From assembly GCA_009775125.1 (NCBI GenBank), contig VSPD01000020.1, positions 1 through 42,510 on the forward strand: a DNA stretch of 42,510 bases. The letters run 5' to 3'. Shown here piece by piece: positions 23,938 to 33,146 of this stretch. The first letter of the stretch is position 1; every line of letters starts with the position of its first letter. The stretch comes from Muribaculaceae bacterium. GTDB lineage: Bacteria > Bacteroidota > Bacteroidia > Bacteroidales > Muribaculaceae. A model generated the notes under the pieces. The model did no database searches, was not told the DNA's origin, and worked only from the letters and a program-made list of their open reading frames with translations. A program made the position numbers and the translations under genes.

Positions 23938-25767
23938 TTAATAGCCGGGGGTCTGAACGAGACCGGGGTTAACCATAAGGGCAGTCTGGGGCAGAGGATA
24001 CCATTCGTACTTGCGGTCGCGTTTAGCGGGCAGGTCGAAGCCGGATTCTTTGGCACGGCCGAAGAACCACCACTGGCCCTGGGTGAATTTGTCGAAGCGA
24101 CGGAGGTCGGTGCGGCGACGGTAGCCTTCGTTGATGAATTCAACACCCCATTCGGAGAGCATCCAGTCGAGATCGTATTTCCAGAAGCCTGCGGGAGCGC
24201 CGGGCACGGGTTCTGTGTCAAGAACTGAGGGGTTGGCGAAGTAGCGGCCACGTACCTGGTTGACCAGAGCCTTGGCGCCGTCGGCATCGCCGGCGCGCAT
24301 CTTGCACTCTGCGAGAGTGTAGTAAGCCTCGGCGATACGGAATTCCACTTCACCGATGTTGCGGAAGTTAAGGCCGGTAGATACGGGAGCAATCGGGTAT
24401 TTGATTAAGCGGTAGCCCGAGTTGGTTTCGCCCCAGCGGGGTGACATCACCACTTCGAGGTCGTGGCCAAGGTTCTTGAATGTGCCAAGCTGGTCGACAT
24501 ATACGAGGGGCTCGCCTTCGCGGTCGGCATCACCTTTCATCGGTTCGCCTGTGCCGAAGTTGGCTTTCATCTCGCCCATAAGGAACATGCCGCGATAGTT
24601 GTTCGAGGCTATATCCCATACGTAAGGCTGCTTGCGCACATCGAGGTCGGACATACGGTCGTAGATACCGCCGAGTTTGTCGCCATAGCCGTAGATGAAG
24701 CTCTTGCCGCCGGTGTCGGTACCGCCGGTGGGAAGCACTGTGCCGGAGTTGTCGCGCGAGGGGGTAAGGATGGTACAGTTCCATGTACCGCCTTCACCGT
24801 CGCTCTTGCCGCCGAAATATTCATCCCAATTGTAGGGAAGAGAGGGGAAGTTACGCATGTTGCTGAATTCGAGCTGGCCTACCTCGCAAGCATATGCGAA
24901 GATAATTTCAGGGCAGTTGTAGTTGTCGTAGCCGAACACGTCGCGGTAGTCGGCGGCAAGTTTATACTGGCCCCATTCGCCGTCGATAAGTTTCTGGGCG
25001 ATTGCGGCTGCGTCGGTGTATTTGGCTTCTTTGATGAAGACTTCGGAATTGAGGAGCAAACGCATCTTGATCATGCGGTTTGCAGCCTGGTTCATGCGGA
25101 TCATAGTGGCGCGCGAACCGTCTTCTTTCATAAGGAAGGGGAGCGATTCATCGAGCTCGGTGGCGATGAAGTCGAAGATTCTCTTACAGCTGGTGTCGAA
25201 ATCGGGGTCGGCGGAGCCGGGGATATCGTTACCGCTGGGGATATCGGTGTTCAAGGGAAGAGCGCCGCCCCAGAGTTCGAAGTTCTTGTAATATGCCCAT
25301 GCGCGCATCGAGCGTACTTCGGCGATATACATCTGCTTGGCTTCCTCAGTCATGCCGATAGACTCGGCGTTGATGCCGTTGAGGTCGTGGATAAGGAGGT
25401 TGCAAAGGCCGATAGTGGTCCATGCGGCTTCCCAAGCCTGCTTGATGATTACGGATTCGGAGTTCCAGGTCTGCGATGAGAGCACGAATTTTTCGGCTTC
25501 GTCCCAGCCCCATGCGCCGCCGTTCCATGTGCGCCATGCCATCTGGTCGGCCGACAGTTCCTGGAGGAAATTGTTCTTTTCGTAGTTGTTGCCGGTGCGG
25601 ATGCTGGCGTAGATGGGAGCGATGGCTGCCTGAACGGAAGTTTCGTTCTGGTAGTAAGCGTTGGCGTCCACGCGGTCGAAAACCTTTTCGTCAAGGTCGG
25701 TGCATGAGCTCATCGAGATCGACACGGCGGCAAGCACACCAAGGCTCAGTGATATATAGTGTTTCAT
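23938..25767 (-). CDS. susD: SusD/RagB-family nutrient-binding lipoprotein
   Basis: This is the surface partner that lids the SusC channel and binds starch oligosaccharides. The 609-residue lipoprotein has Cys22 (SISMSSC). It shows the typical SusD start (DLDEKVFDRVDANAYYQNE) and helical TPR-like units (EVRSMRAWAYYKNFELWG, the position of the family's RALRAFYYFxLVRxFG). The family C-terminal end (VEFINEGYRRRTDLRRF, then YEWYPLPQTALMVNPGLVQTPGY) is complete. It starts 27 bp after the SusC stop and is therefore coupled. The starch substrate is inferred from the CBM26, GH13 and GH97 neighbours. Confidence 0.96.
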   Translation of the reverse strand: MKHYISLSLGVLAAVSISMSSCTDLDEKVFDRVDANAYYQNETSVQAAIAPIYASIRTGNNYEKNNFLQELSADQMAWRTWNGGAWGWDEAEKFVLSSQTWNSESVIIKQAWEAAWTTIGLCNLLIHDLNGINAESIGMTEEAKQMYIAEVRSMRAWAYYKNFELWGGALPLNTDIPSGNDIPGSADPDFDTSCKRIFDFIATELDESLPFLMKEDGSRATMIRMNQAANRMIKMRLLLNSEVFIKEAKYTDAAAIAQKLIDGEWGQYKLAADYRDVFGYDNYNCPEIIFAYACEVGQLEFSNMRNFPSLPYNWDEYFGGKSDGEGGTWNCTILTPSRDNSGTVLPTGGTDTGGKSFIYGYGDKLGGIYDRMSDLDVRKQPYVWDIASNNYRGMFLMGEMKANFGTGEPMKGDADREGEPLVYVDQLGTFKNLGHDLEVVMSPRWGETNSGYRLIKYPIAPVSTGLNFRNIGEVEFRIAEAYYTLAECKMRAGDADGAKALVNQVRGRYFANPSVLDTEPVPGAPAGFWKYDLDWMLSEWGVEFINEGYRRRTDLRRFDKFTQGQWWFFGRAKESGFDLPAKRDRKYEWYPLPQTALMVNPGLVQTPGY

Positions 25768-25794
25768 TTTGTTTTAAAATCTGAATGTTACCGA

Positions 25795-28752
25795 TTATTT
25801 GAAGCGCAGTGTCACACCAAAGGTCACGGATGTGGATTCGGGATATGAGCTTGCGGTGTCGATACCGGGGGTGATACCGTTCTGGTTTACAATCGAAGGA
25901 TCGTTGCCGGAGTAGCCGGTGATGGTGAAGAGGTTCTTGGCTGCCACATAGAGGCGGAGGCTCTGCACGAGCGAGCCGCGCTTGAGGGGCACTGTGTAAC
26001 CGAGGGTAACGTTCTGGAGTTTGAAGTAGTCGCCTCTTTCAAGGAAGTATGAAGAAATCACACCGCTGGAAACATATACGTTCTTGTCCTTGGTGTAGGC
26101 TGTGCGGAGCACGTTGGCCTGGCCGCTGCCACGGAGACCCATGCCGTATTTACGCATGTTGTAGATGTCGAATCCGAAGGCGCCGTTGAACATGAGGCTG
26201 AGGTCCCAGTTCTTGTACTTGATGTCGTTGGACCATGTGAGGAAGTGCTCGGGAGCGCCGTTGCCGATCACACGCTTGTCTTCGGGGTTGGCCTGTGTGG
26301 CGAGGATGGGCTCGTTGTCTTTGTTGAGCACCATGATGTCGCCCGACTCGTTCACGCCGCAATATTTGTAGCCGTAGTACTGGGCAATCTTGTTGCCTTC
26401 CTCAACACGGAAGAAGTAGGTGTTGGTACCCACGCCGGGGAGCAGGTAGAGGTCGAGGTAAGATGCCTTGTAGATGTCGTTGGACAGCTTGGTGAGCTTG
26501 GTTGTGCCCCAGGAGTAGTTCACGCCGGTGGTCCACTTCACGGGGGTGTCGTTGAACACGTCGTAGTCGAGAGCGATTTCGATACCGGTGTTCTTGGTAG
26601 TACCTACGTTGACGAGGATGTCGGAATAGATATACGGGGGCTGGGGAGCGGTGTAGTTGTAAAGGAGGTCCTGCGAGCGGCGGTCGAAGTATTCGATAGA
26701 ACCACCGAGGCGGTTGAAGAGCATGAAGTCAACACCAACGTTGGCCGACACGAGTTTTTCCCAGCCAAGTTGAGAGTTGGCGTTGTTGGACGGGCGGAAA
26801 CCGGTCTGCCAGCCGTCGGGGAATTTGTATGAGCTGTTAGATGAGTAGGTGGAGATTGACTTGTAGGAGTCGAAGTCGCTTCGACCTGTCACACCGTAAG
26901 ATACACGGGGTTTCAAGGTCTGGATTTTGTCGGTGAGGTCTTCCATGAAGCTCATGTTGGTCATTTCCCATGCCAAAGATGCGGAGGGGAAAGCACCCCA
27001 CTTGTGGTCGGCGCCGAATTTGGTGGAGCCTTCGTAGCGGAGAGAAGCGGAAGCCATGAGGAGGTTGCGCCAGTTATAGTTCACACGGCCGAAGAAACCG
27101 ATGAGGGTTGATTCGGATTTGCCGGCGTACATGTTGGCAAGACCGTCTTTGAGGAAGGAACCGGTGCCGATGCCGTGCCAAAGGAGCGAGTCATAGTCGA
27201 AGCCTTTGTTTTCCATGAACATCTGTTCCCAGCTGGAGCGTTCGAAAGTGTAACCTACGAGCACTTTTGCGTCGTGTTCGTCGTTGGTGAACTGGTAGTT
27301 GCCGGTCCATTCCAACATGTTGGTCCACCATTTCTGGTATTGGATGGAGGCACGGCCTTTGTAGCCGCCCCAGAAAGATTCACCGGAGGTGGTGGGGGTG
27401 TAGTAGTCGCTCTTGAGGTCGTTGTACTGGATAGCGTAAGAGAGGTTGGTGTAGACGCGGTTGTAGTCGTTGCTCCATACGTTCCATTTGAGGTCGGCGT
27501 TGCCGAGCACATATACGCGGCGGCCTTGGCTGGTGTTTACTTTAAGCTGCTGAACGGGGTTCTTGATGTTTGTGGGCGAAGTGGGCTGGTAGTAAGAGCC
27601 GTCTTCGTTGTAAACGGGCATGGTGGGGTTGAAGCCGAGGGCGGTGTCAAACATGCCGTCGTCGCCCCATTTTTCGTTCACGCGACGAGTCGAAAGAGAG
27701 GTGGTGAACTGCAAGCGGCGGTCGAGAGCCGACTGCTGGAGGGAGAAACGCAAGCCGTATTCCTCGCGGCCCGATACGATATCGAGACCGTTGGCTTTCT
27801 TATAAGAAATAGAGCCGGAGTATGAACCGTTGGCAGTGTTGCCGTCGATTGCGAGGTAGTGGTTGGTGTCGTAAGAATAGTCGCGGGTGATGAGGTCGTA
27901 CCAGTCGGTGTTGTAGCCAAAGTCGGCCTGACGACGGCTGCGACGGAATTCATCGGCAGTGAGCACTTCGGGCTTGTTCTTTGCGAAAGCAAGAGAGATG
28001 TAGCCGTCGTAGGTGATGGAAGCGCCTTCACCGCCGGCGTTGCCGCGACGGGTGGTAACGAGGATCACACCGTTGGCACCGCGAGTACCGTAGATGGCTG
28101 CGGAAGCGGCGTCCTTGAGCACGGTCATCGATTCGATGTCCTGGGGCGAAAGGTTGCGGATGTCACCGCCGGCGATACCGTCGATCACAACGAGCGGGCC
28201 GTTGCCGGCAGAAAGCGATGTGGCACCGCGCACCTGAAGGCTCGAAGAGGCGTTCGGGTTGGCAGAAGCGTCGGATGTTACGTTAAGACCGGCTACTTTA
28301 CCGGTAAGCATTTCCATGGGGTTGTTCATGGCACCCACCTGGAAATCGTCCTTGCTCACTTGCACGATCGAGCTCGAAAGTTCGCGGCGGCTGAGCGAGC
28401 CGTAACCGATAACGACCACTTCGTCGAGCGACTGTGTGTCGTTCATCATCATTACATTAATAGTAGTGCGTCCTTTTACTTCCACTTCCTGGGGTTCGTA
28501 ACCCACATAAGAAACGGTAAGGATGCCATCGGAAGGAACGTTGTTAAGGGTGAAATTACCGTCAAGGTCGGTATTCACACCCATCGAAGTTCCTTTAACC
28601 ATTACTGTGGCGCCGATTAATGTCTCGCCCGTCTCGTCGGTCACCGTACCTGTAACGGTGATTTGAGCAAACGTAGTCAATGACATTGTCAGCAGTCCAA
28701 TCAGCAACAACACGCTGCGGCGCAGAGCACAGTTTTTGAGGGACATACTCAT
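25795..28752 (-). CDS. susC: SusC/RagA-family TonB-dependent outer-membrane transporter
   Basis: This channel imports malto-oligosaccharides, powered by TonB. The 985-residue protein has a signal peptide (about 10-29). The carboxypeptidase-like domain (ITVTGTVTDETGETLIGATV, DLDGNFTL, VSYVGYEPQEV) comes next, then the TonB-linked family signature SLDEVVVIGYG. The plug follows (QVRGATSLSAGNGPLVVIDGI, ILKDA-type TVLKDAASAAIYGTRGANGVILVTTRRG), then a 22-strand barrel ending VTFGVTLRFK. A second ATG two codons in (28746) is equally possible. It heads the starch operon behind a perfect promoter at 28818-28848. No N-terminal sigma/anti-sigma signalling extension is present. Confidence 0.97.
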   Translation of the reverse strand: MSMSLKNCALRRSVLLLIGLLTMSLTTFAQITVTGTVTDETGETLIGATVMVKGTSMGVNTDLDGNFTLNNVPSDGILTVSYVGYEPQEVEVKGRTTINVMMMNDTQSLDEVVVIGYGSLSRRELSSSIVQVSKDDFQVGAMNNPMEMLTGKVAGLNVTSDASANPNASSSLQVRGATSLSAGNGPLVVIDGIAGGDIRNLSPQDIESMTVLKDAASAAIYGTRGANGVILVTTRRGNAGGEGASITYDGYISLAFAKNKPEVLTADEFRRSRRQADFGYNTDWYDLITRDYSYDTNHYLAIDGNTANGSYSGSISYKKANGLDIVSGREEYGLRFSLQQSALDRRLQFTTSLSTRRVNEKWGDDGMFDTALGFNPTMPVYNEDGSYYQPTSPTNIKNPVQQLKVNTSQGRRVYVLGNADLKWNVWSNDYNRVYTNLSYAIQYNDLKSDYYTPTTSGESFWGGYKGRASIQYQKWWTNMLEWTGNYQFTNDEHDAKVLVGYTFERSSWEQMFMENKGFDYDSLLWHGIGTGSFLKDGLANMYAGKSESTLIGFFGRVNYNWRNLLMASASLRYEGSTKFGADHKWGAFPSASLAWEMTNMSFMEDLTDKIQTLKPRVSYGVTGRSDFDSYKSISTYSSNSSYKFPDGWQTGFRPSNNANSQLGWEKLVSANVGVDFMLFNRLGGSIEYFDRRSQDLLYNYTAPQPPYIYSDILVNVGTTKNTGIEIALDYDVFNDTPVKWTTGVNYSWGTTKLTKLSNDIYKASYLDLYLLPGVGTNTYFFRVEEGNKIAQYYGYKYCGVNESGDIMVLNKDNEPILATQANPEDKRVIGNGAPEHFLTWSNDIKYKNWDLSLMFNGAFGFDIYNMRKYGMGLRGSGQANVLRTAYTKDKNVYVSSGVISSYFLERGDYFKLQNVTLGYTVPLKRGSLVQSLRLYVAAKNLFTITGYSGNDPSIVNQNGITPGIDTASSYPESTSVTFGVTLRFK

Positions 28753-28817
28753 AGTTTAATTGATTTAAGTTTTTTGAAATTAGATTTGGTAAAATTCCTT
28801 TAGTGAAAATTTTTTCA

Positions 28818-28848
28818 CAAAATTATTGTTAAAAAGTCGTATTGCAAA
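28818..28848 (-). promoter_or_regulatory. Promoter of the starch operon
   Basis: On the minus strand TTTG (28845-28848), a 19-bp spacer and TAATTTTG (28818-28825) match the consensus exactly. The start codon is 65 bp downstream, leaving an AT-rich leader. Confidence 0.8.
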
Positions 28849-29008
28849 GAGCCTCAAATGCAAATCAAAGTACAATCAAATGAATATAGTTTGATATTCA
28901 AGCATTTACATCTATTTTAACATTTAAAAATCAAAGTCATTTCACCTGCAATCAAACCCCGCGCAGGGCTGCAAACCCCAAATTCCGCCCCATTATCCAT
29001 TAAAAAAA

Positions 29009-29043
29009 TTAACTTAAAACGCCAATTTCGCGCATTAAGTTAA
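29009..29043. promoter_or_regulatory. Inverted repeat upstream of the starch promoter
   Basis: TTAACTTAA (29009-29017) and TTAAGTTAA (29035-29043) are perfect inverted 9-mers 17 bp apart, about 160 bp upstream of the -33 box. They could be an operator for a dimeric regulator of the starch locus. The AT content raises the odds of chance. Confidence 0.35.
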
Positions 29044-29081
29044 ACAACGTTAATCAAGCCAAAGAAGGGGGCTATCCGTAA

Positions 29082-29337
29082 TACGGTGCATTGCGTCTCC
29101 GTTAGGAGACCAATATTGTAGCGCGGGGCGACAGCCCCGGGGAGGGACATGGATAGTTATTATTAGGGTGTCGGAGCGGAGCCCGCCGGAGCGTTCGATA
29201 ACGCCAACCGTGATGCAGAACGCTACGCTCGCGCTCGCTCCAATACCAAACCCGGCCAACCTCAACATACCGGGGGTTCCGCTATCGCTCCACCCCCGGC
29301 TACATTCTTGAATCGCTACGCGATTCCATGCCCCGAC
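29082..29337 (+). repeat. Composite 255-bp palindromic element, copy C
   Basis: This is 256 bp in the same orientation as copy A with the five hairpin modules in order. The left end TACGGTGCAT is perfect and the right end ATGCCCCGAC keeps 7 of 10 positions. It lies between the starch operon promoter and the DUF4294 gene. Confidence 0.87.
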
Positions 29338-29390
29338 TTTTAGGCTTTTGTCCAAAGAAGGATATTTCGACAGAAACGACAAGCAATTCT

Positions 29391-29594
29391 GCTGTGGCAG
29401 AGCCACAGTCTTTCAGGTAACCCCCGGCTTCAGCCGTGGGGAAATTCAAGACACTAATCATGGTGTGGCGGAGCCACACTCTATATACGCTTGCACAAGC
29501 AAGAGTGTGGCGCTGCCACACCGCCCGTTGGGATATTCACGTCCCCCACGGCTGAAGCCGGGGGTTACCTAAGAGATTGTCGCTCTGCGACAAT
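29391..29594. repeat. Nested hairpin array with 26-bp perfect arms
   Basis: Perfect complementary arms at 29416-29441 and 29544-29569 enclose a second arm pair (29462-29482 with 29502-29522, 19 of 21) and a GCTTGCACAAGC core. Small flanking hairpins are CTGTGGCAGAGCCACAG (29393-29409) and ATTGTCGCTCTGCGACAAT (29576-29594). The whole can fold as one hairpin of about 154 nt. With element C it fills the 897-bp gap between the starch operon and the DUF4294 gene. No protein gene was seen in the gap. Confidence 0.88.
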
Positions 29595-29649
29595 TTTGAA
29601 TACATTAATTCATTTTTTTCACATACCTTATCCATTATACCTTATACTT

Positions 29650-30276
29650 TCACAGGAGCCCCAGCTCGACTTGGGAGGCGATGCGCTCGATGCGCGAGTC
29701 CTCGGAATCGGTGTCGGGACGGTAGGTGCCTTTGAGGCTTACGCCGAAGAGCTTGCCGAAGCCTTGCCAGAACGAGGCGCGAAATGTGCCGAGAAATGCT
29801 TTGAGGATGTTGTAGGACGATTGATGCGTCTCGCGCTGTATCAATTTCACAAGGATACGCGCCTGCGTGCGCGAGAATTTTTTCAGCACGGGCTTATACT
29901 GCGCGAATATCTCCTTTTCCATCTTTTTGAGATATTGGTCGCGCTCTTTCTGCGTGGGGAAGGTTTCGAGGTACTCGTAGGTCTCGACAAGCGTCTCGGC
30001 AATGAGTTTTGCATACGGGAGGGTCACTTTCACGTTGCGCACAAGCCGGTTATATTCCTGCCGCTCTTTCTCGTTTTTGAACCGCATGGCGGGATACACC
30101 ACCAGGTCGGTCATGACATATACTATCATCGAGTCTCCGGCCTCGTCTTGCGTCCAGTAGTAGCCTTTGTAATATTGGATGCGCCCGTCGCCGGGATGCT
30201 CGAGCGTGCGCTCCTCAGCCACGGCTCCGAAGGCCGCGGCAAGCATCACCGCCAATATAATGAGCATCTTGCGCAT
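29650..30276 (-). CDS. DUF4294 family protein, exported
   Basis: The 208-residue protein has a signal peptide (MRKMLIILAVMLAAAFGAVA). Its domain has the family pattern: RFKNEKERQEYNRLVRNVKVTLPYAK, a central basic/acidic helix (KERDQYLKKMEKEIFAQYKPVLKKFSRTQARILVKLIQRET), SSYNILKAFLGTFRASFWQGFGKLFG and LKGTYRPDTDSEDSRIERI. DUF4294 is common in Bacteroidetes and of unknown function. Its abundance of Lys and Arg pairs suggests a helical periplasmic protein. It starts 7 bp after the GH2 stop, so the two are cotranscribed. Confidence 0.88.
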   Translation of the reverse strand: MRKMLIILAVMLAAAFGAVAEERTLEHPGDGRIQYYKGYYWTQDEAGDSMIVYVMTDLVVYPAMRFKNEKERQEYNRLVRNVKVTLPYAKLIAETLVETYEYLETFPTQKERDQYLKKMEKEIFAQYKPVLKKFSRTQARILVKLIQRETHQSSYNILKAFLGTFRASFWQGFGKLFGVSLKGTYRPDTDSEDSRIERIASQVELGLL

Positions 30277-30283
30277 CGATATG

Positions 30284-32890
30284 TTATTTTCTCACTAAAC
30301 GTATGGCATTGATAAAAGTTTGCCCGCGCCGGGGTGTGAATCTAACGGCAACGCCGCGTCCGTCGGAGGCCGTTACGTCGACGCGGATGTCGAGCGGACG
30401 CTGACGGCCGGCCTCGGCGCGGACATCGAGCGCGGGAAGCACCGCAACGCCGTTGACCGCCACGTCGAAACAGTCGTCGGACTCCTCATGTAGGGCCGAA
30501 TTGCCGAGCTCGTAGACAAGGGCCTGATATTCTTCTTTTGTAAGGTCAGCCCAATGAAGATAGAGGGCATAGTCGCCGTCGGGCACATCGAAGCGGAATT
30601 CGTCGAGGCCGCGGCGCGCATTTTGGTAGAGCGGGTCGTTGGCCGTGCCGAGGATGCTCACGTCAGAGGCCGGAAGGCTGCCGACCCAGTTTTTCAATGT
30701 GTAAGGCTCGCCGCCGACATAGCCCCACGAACCGGCACGATAGGGTTGCTCGGGCATCCAGCACACGCCGGTGGCGGCATCGGTGAACGAGCGGGAGGCT
30801 CCGGCAAGGACACTTATGTCGGTGAACGTGCCGTCGAGATGATACGGGATGCCGTGCAGGTCGATGCTGATGGCCGCGGCGCATCCTCCGGCCACGGCAA
30901 GGAGATTGTTCGCCCCGGGCTTCAAGTCGACATCGGCACGGGCCACTCCGCCTTCCGCGACAATTGTCGACGGCTCGCCGCCGTTTATGCTCAGGCTCAC
31001 CTCGGGGAGGTTGGTGTATATCTTTATTTCAGTACGGCAGCTGCCCGTGGAGTCGAGCTGCGCGGTCCGGCGCGTCCAATCGGCGTTGGCAAACTGCACA
31101 AAAGGCTCGGCGGCAAGGTTGGCCTTGTAGAGCCAATAGGTGTTTTTGGGCCGGCGGTCGAGGGTGACGATGCCTTTGAGGTTGACATGGGGCACGGCGT
31201 TGCCTCGCGCCTCGCTGTAAAACTCGTTGAGATTCCACAAGTTGGCGCCGGCCACAAACCGACGCTCGGCTATGGCGCGTAGATAATGCTCCTGGTAGAG
31301 GTCGGTGTACTCCATCGAATAGTCGTACATCTGCGGGGTGTCGGAATGTATGCGGCTGTCGCAGTCGGAGCCGTATTCGGTGATTATTACGGGCTTCGAC
31401 GGAAATTTGGCATGGAAGTTGTCGAGGAAAGCGTCAAAATCGCCGAATTTGCCGCCGTACCAACCTTGGTAGAGATTCCATCCTATTATGTCGGCCGAAT
31501 CGAGCAGCCCTGCCCGGCTGTAAAGCGCGAGGTTGCCGAAACATGGCAGAAGGGTGTAGCGCGAGGGGTCGATGGCTTTGGCAACAGCGTTTGTTGTGTC
31601 GGCCTGCAATTTCACTTCTTTTAAATAATGTTCGCGCGCGAGGTCGCCTTCCTTGTAGGGGATGGAGAGCAGCACCTCGTTCATATAAGCCCAGGCCACC
31701 ACCGACGGGCGGTTGAAATTCTGCTTTATCATCTCGCGGAGCATGTCGAGCGAGTTGGAAAGGAAGGCCTCGCTCTCGGTCACGGCGTTCACCACCGGTA
31801 TCTCCACCGTGGTGATGAGGCCTTCGCGGTCGCAGGCATCCATCAGCAAGGGGTCTTGGGGATAGTGCGACACACGCAGGAAATTCGCGCCCATGTCCTT
31901 GATGAGCCGGATGTCTTGAAGGTGGTAGTCGTCGGAAAGGGCCCAGCCCTTGTCTTTGAAATCCTGATGGCGGTTGGTGCCCATTAGTTTCAGGGGCTTG
32001 CCGTTGAGAGAGAATCCGCGGTCGGGGTCAAACTCGAACCAACGGAAGCCAAAGCGGTCGGTCTGCGTGTCGACAACGCGTCCGCCTGCCGTTATGGTGG
32101 TTTCCACGGAATATTGGGCGGGGGCGTCGGGACTCCACAACGCGGGATTATCGACAATGTAGTCGAACACCGTCATCGACATTTTCTCTCCGGCGGCTAC
32201 GGTGCCTTTTTTCTCCGCACGTGCCACCACCTTGCCGTCGGGCGCGACAAGCCGCTGGTCGACGGCTATCTTCGCGGCCTTGTCGCCAAAATTGTCGACA
32301 AGCACATAGACTGTGGCCCGCGCCTTGCCGTCGGCCACCTCGGGCGTAACCACATACACGCCCGACGAGGCGTAGTCCGACCGCGAGAAATGCACCGGCT
32401 CCTCGATTTCGAGAAACACGTCGCGGTAGATGCCGCCGAAAAAGGTAAAATCGGCGCTTAGCGGAGCTATGTCGGGGTTGTGTGAATTGTCGACCGTCAC
32501 TTCAATCTCGTTCTGGCCGGGATGCACATATGGGGTGATGTCGAACACAAAAGCCGAATATCCGCCCACGTGCTCGCCGGCCTCGTGGCCGTTGACACGC
32601 AGGCTCGTCGTCTGGTTCGCGCCCTCAAATTCGAGGAATACGCACTTCCCGGCTATCGTCTCGGGTAAGGTCAGACTCTTTACATAGCGCCCCGTGCCGC
32701 GATAATATCCGTCGATGTCGTCGTCGGCATCGGCGGCGTTCCATGTGTGAGGCAAATCGACGCGCACGGCCGTATCCGGCTCGCGTCCGTCGAAAAAAGT
32801 CCAGTTTGCGTTCACCGACACCTTCGTGCCGGCCCACATCTGGGCCCATGCGGCAACGACGGCAACAACAGCAAGTATATAATTTCTCAT
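30284..32890 (-). CDS. Glycoside hydrolase family 2 enzyme with C-terminal malectin-like domain
   Basis: This is probably a periplasmic beta-galactosidase or a related exo-beta-glycosidase. The 868-residue protein has a signal peptide (about 1-20). The sugar-binding jelly roll (about 25-165: LPHTWNAAD, YYRGTGRYVK, GYSAFVFDIT) comes next. The immunoglobulin-like domain (about 175-285) precedes the TIM barrel (about 290-600) with NRHQD, acid/base Glu405 in AYMNEVLL and nucleophile Glu505 in ITEYGSD. An Ig-like domain and a malectin-like C terminus (about 700-868: GGEPYTLKN, RRGLDEFRFDVPDGDYALYLHWAD) follow. The malectin module suggests attachment to larger glycans. Substrate cannot be fixed from sequence alone. 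Not part of the starch operon. Confidence 0.9.
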   Translation of the reverse strand: MRNYILAVVAVVAAWAQMWAGTKVSVNANWTFFDGREPDTAVRVDLPHTWNAADADDDIDGYYRGTGRYVKSLTLPETIAGKCVFLEFEGANQTTSLRVNGHEAGEHVGGYSAFVFDITPYVHPGQNEIEVTVDNSHNPDIAPLSADFTFFGGIYRDVFLEIEEPVHFSRSDYASSGVYVVTPEVADGKARATVYVLVDNFGDKAAKIAVDQRLVAPDGKVVARAEKKGTVAAGEKMSMTVFDYIVDNPALWSPDAPAQYSVETTITAGGRVVDTQTDRFGFRWFEFDPDRGFSLNGKPLKLMGTNRHQDFKDKGWALSDDYHLQDIRLIKDMGANFLRVSHYPQDPLLMDACDREGLITTVEIPVVNAVTESEAFLSNSLDMLREMIKQNFNRPSVVAWAYMNEVLLSIPYKEGDLAREHYLKEVKLQADTTNAVAKAIDPSRYTLLPCFGNLALYSRAGLLDSADIIGWNLYQGWYGGKFGDFDAFLDNFHAKFPSKPVIITEYGSDCDSRIHSDTPQMYDYSMEYTDLYQEHYLRAIAERRFVAGANLWNLNEFYSEARGNAVPHVNLKGIVTLDRRPKNTYWLYKANLAAEPFVQFANADWTRRTAQLDSTGSCRTEIKIYTNLPEVSLSINGGEPSTIVAEGGVARADVDLKPGANNLLAVAGGCAAAISIDLHGIPYHLDGTFTDISVLAGASRSFTDAATGVCWMPEQPYRAGSWGYVGGEPYTLKNWVGSLPASDVSILGTANDPLYQNARRGLDEFRFDVPDGDYALYLHWADLTKEEYQALVYELGNSALHEESDDCFDVAVNGVAVLPALDVRAEAGRQRPLDIRVDVTASDGRGVAVRFTPRRGQTFINAIRLVRK

Positions 32891-33047
32891 CTATAATCCG
32901 GATTGATTCGCATTGCAAATTTGCGAAAAAATATCCGAACCTCCAACATTCCTACAATTTCATTTTCAGAAGTTTCCACTTATACTCGAAACTTTGACGC
33001 AAATATACATACTTTTTCAGGAAAAGTTAAAAAGTTGGAGCGGGGTG

Positions 33048-33078
33048 TTGAAAATCTCGGGAATAATTTATAATTTTG
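33048..33078 (+). promoter_or_regulatory. Promoter of the CoA-transferase gene
   Basis: TTG (33048-33050), a 20-bp spacer and TAATTTTG (33071-33078) precede the ATG at 33147 by 68 bp. Confidence 0.7.
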
Positions 33079-33146
33079 TGGCGGAATATACCTTAAACTC
33101 CACCATTTCTTGCAACGCACATCTTGAAAATTTAGTCCAAAACAAA

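Noticed and set aside
22740..25479. Long antisense frames over the CBM26 and SusD genes
   Set aside because: They are shadows of strongly biased coding sequence; the minus-strand genes have clear domains.
29391..29594. Possible CRISPR or tRNA-like structure
   Set aside because: There is no regular direct repeat-spacer pattern and no tRNA arms or CCA; it is a nested inverted repeat only.
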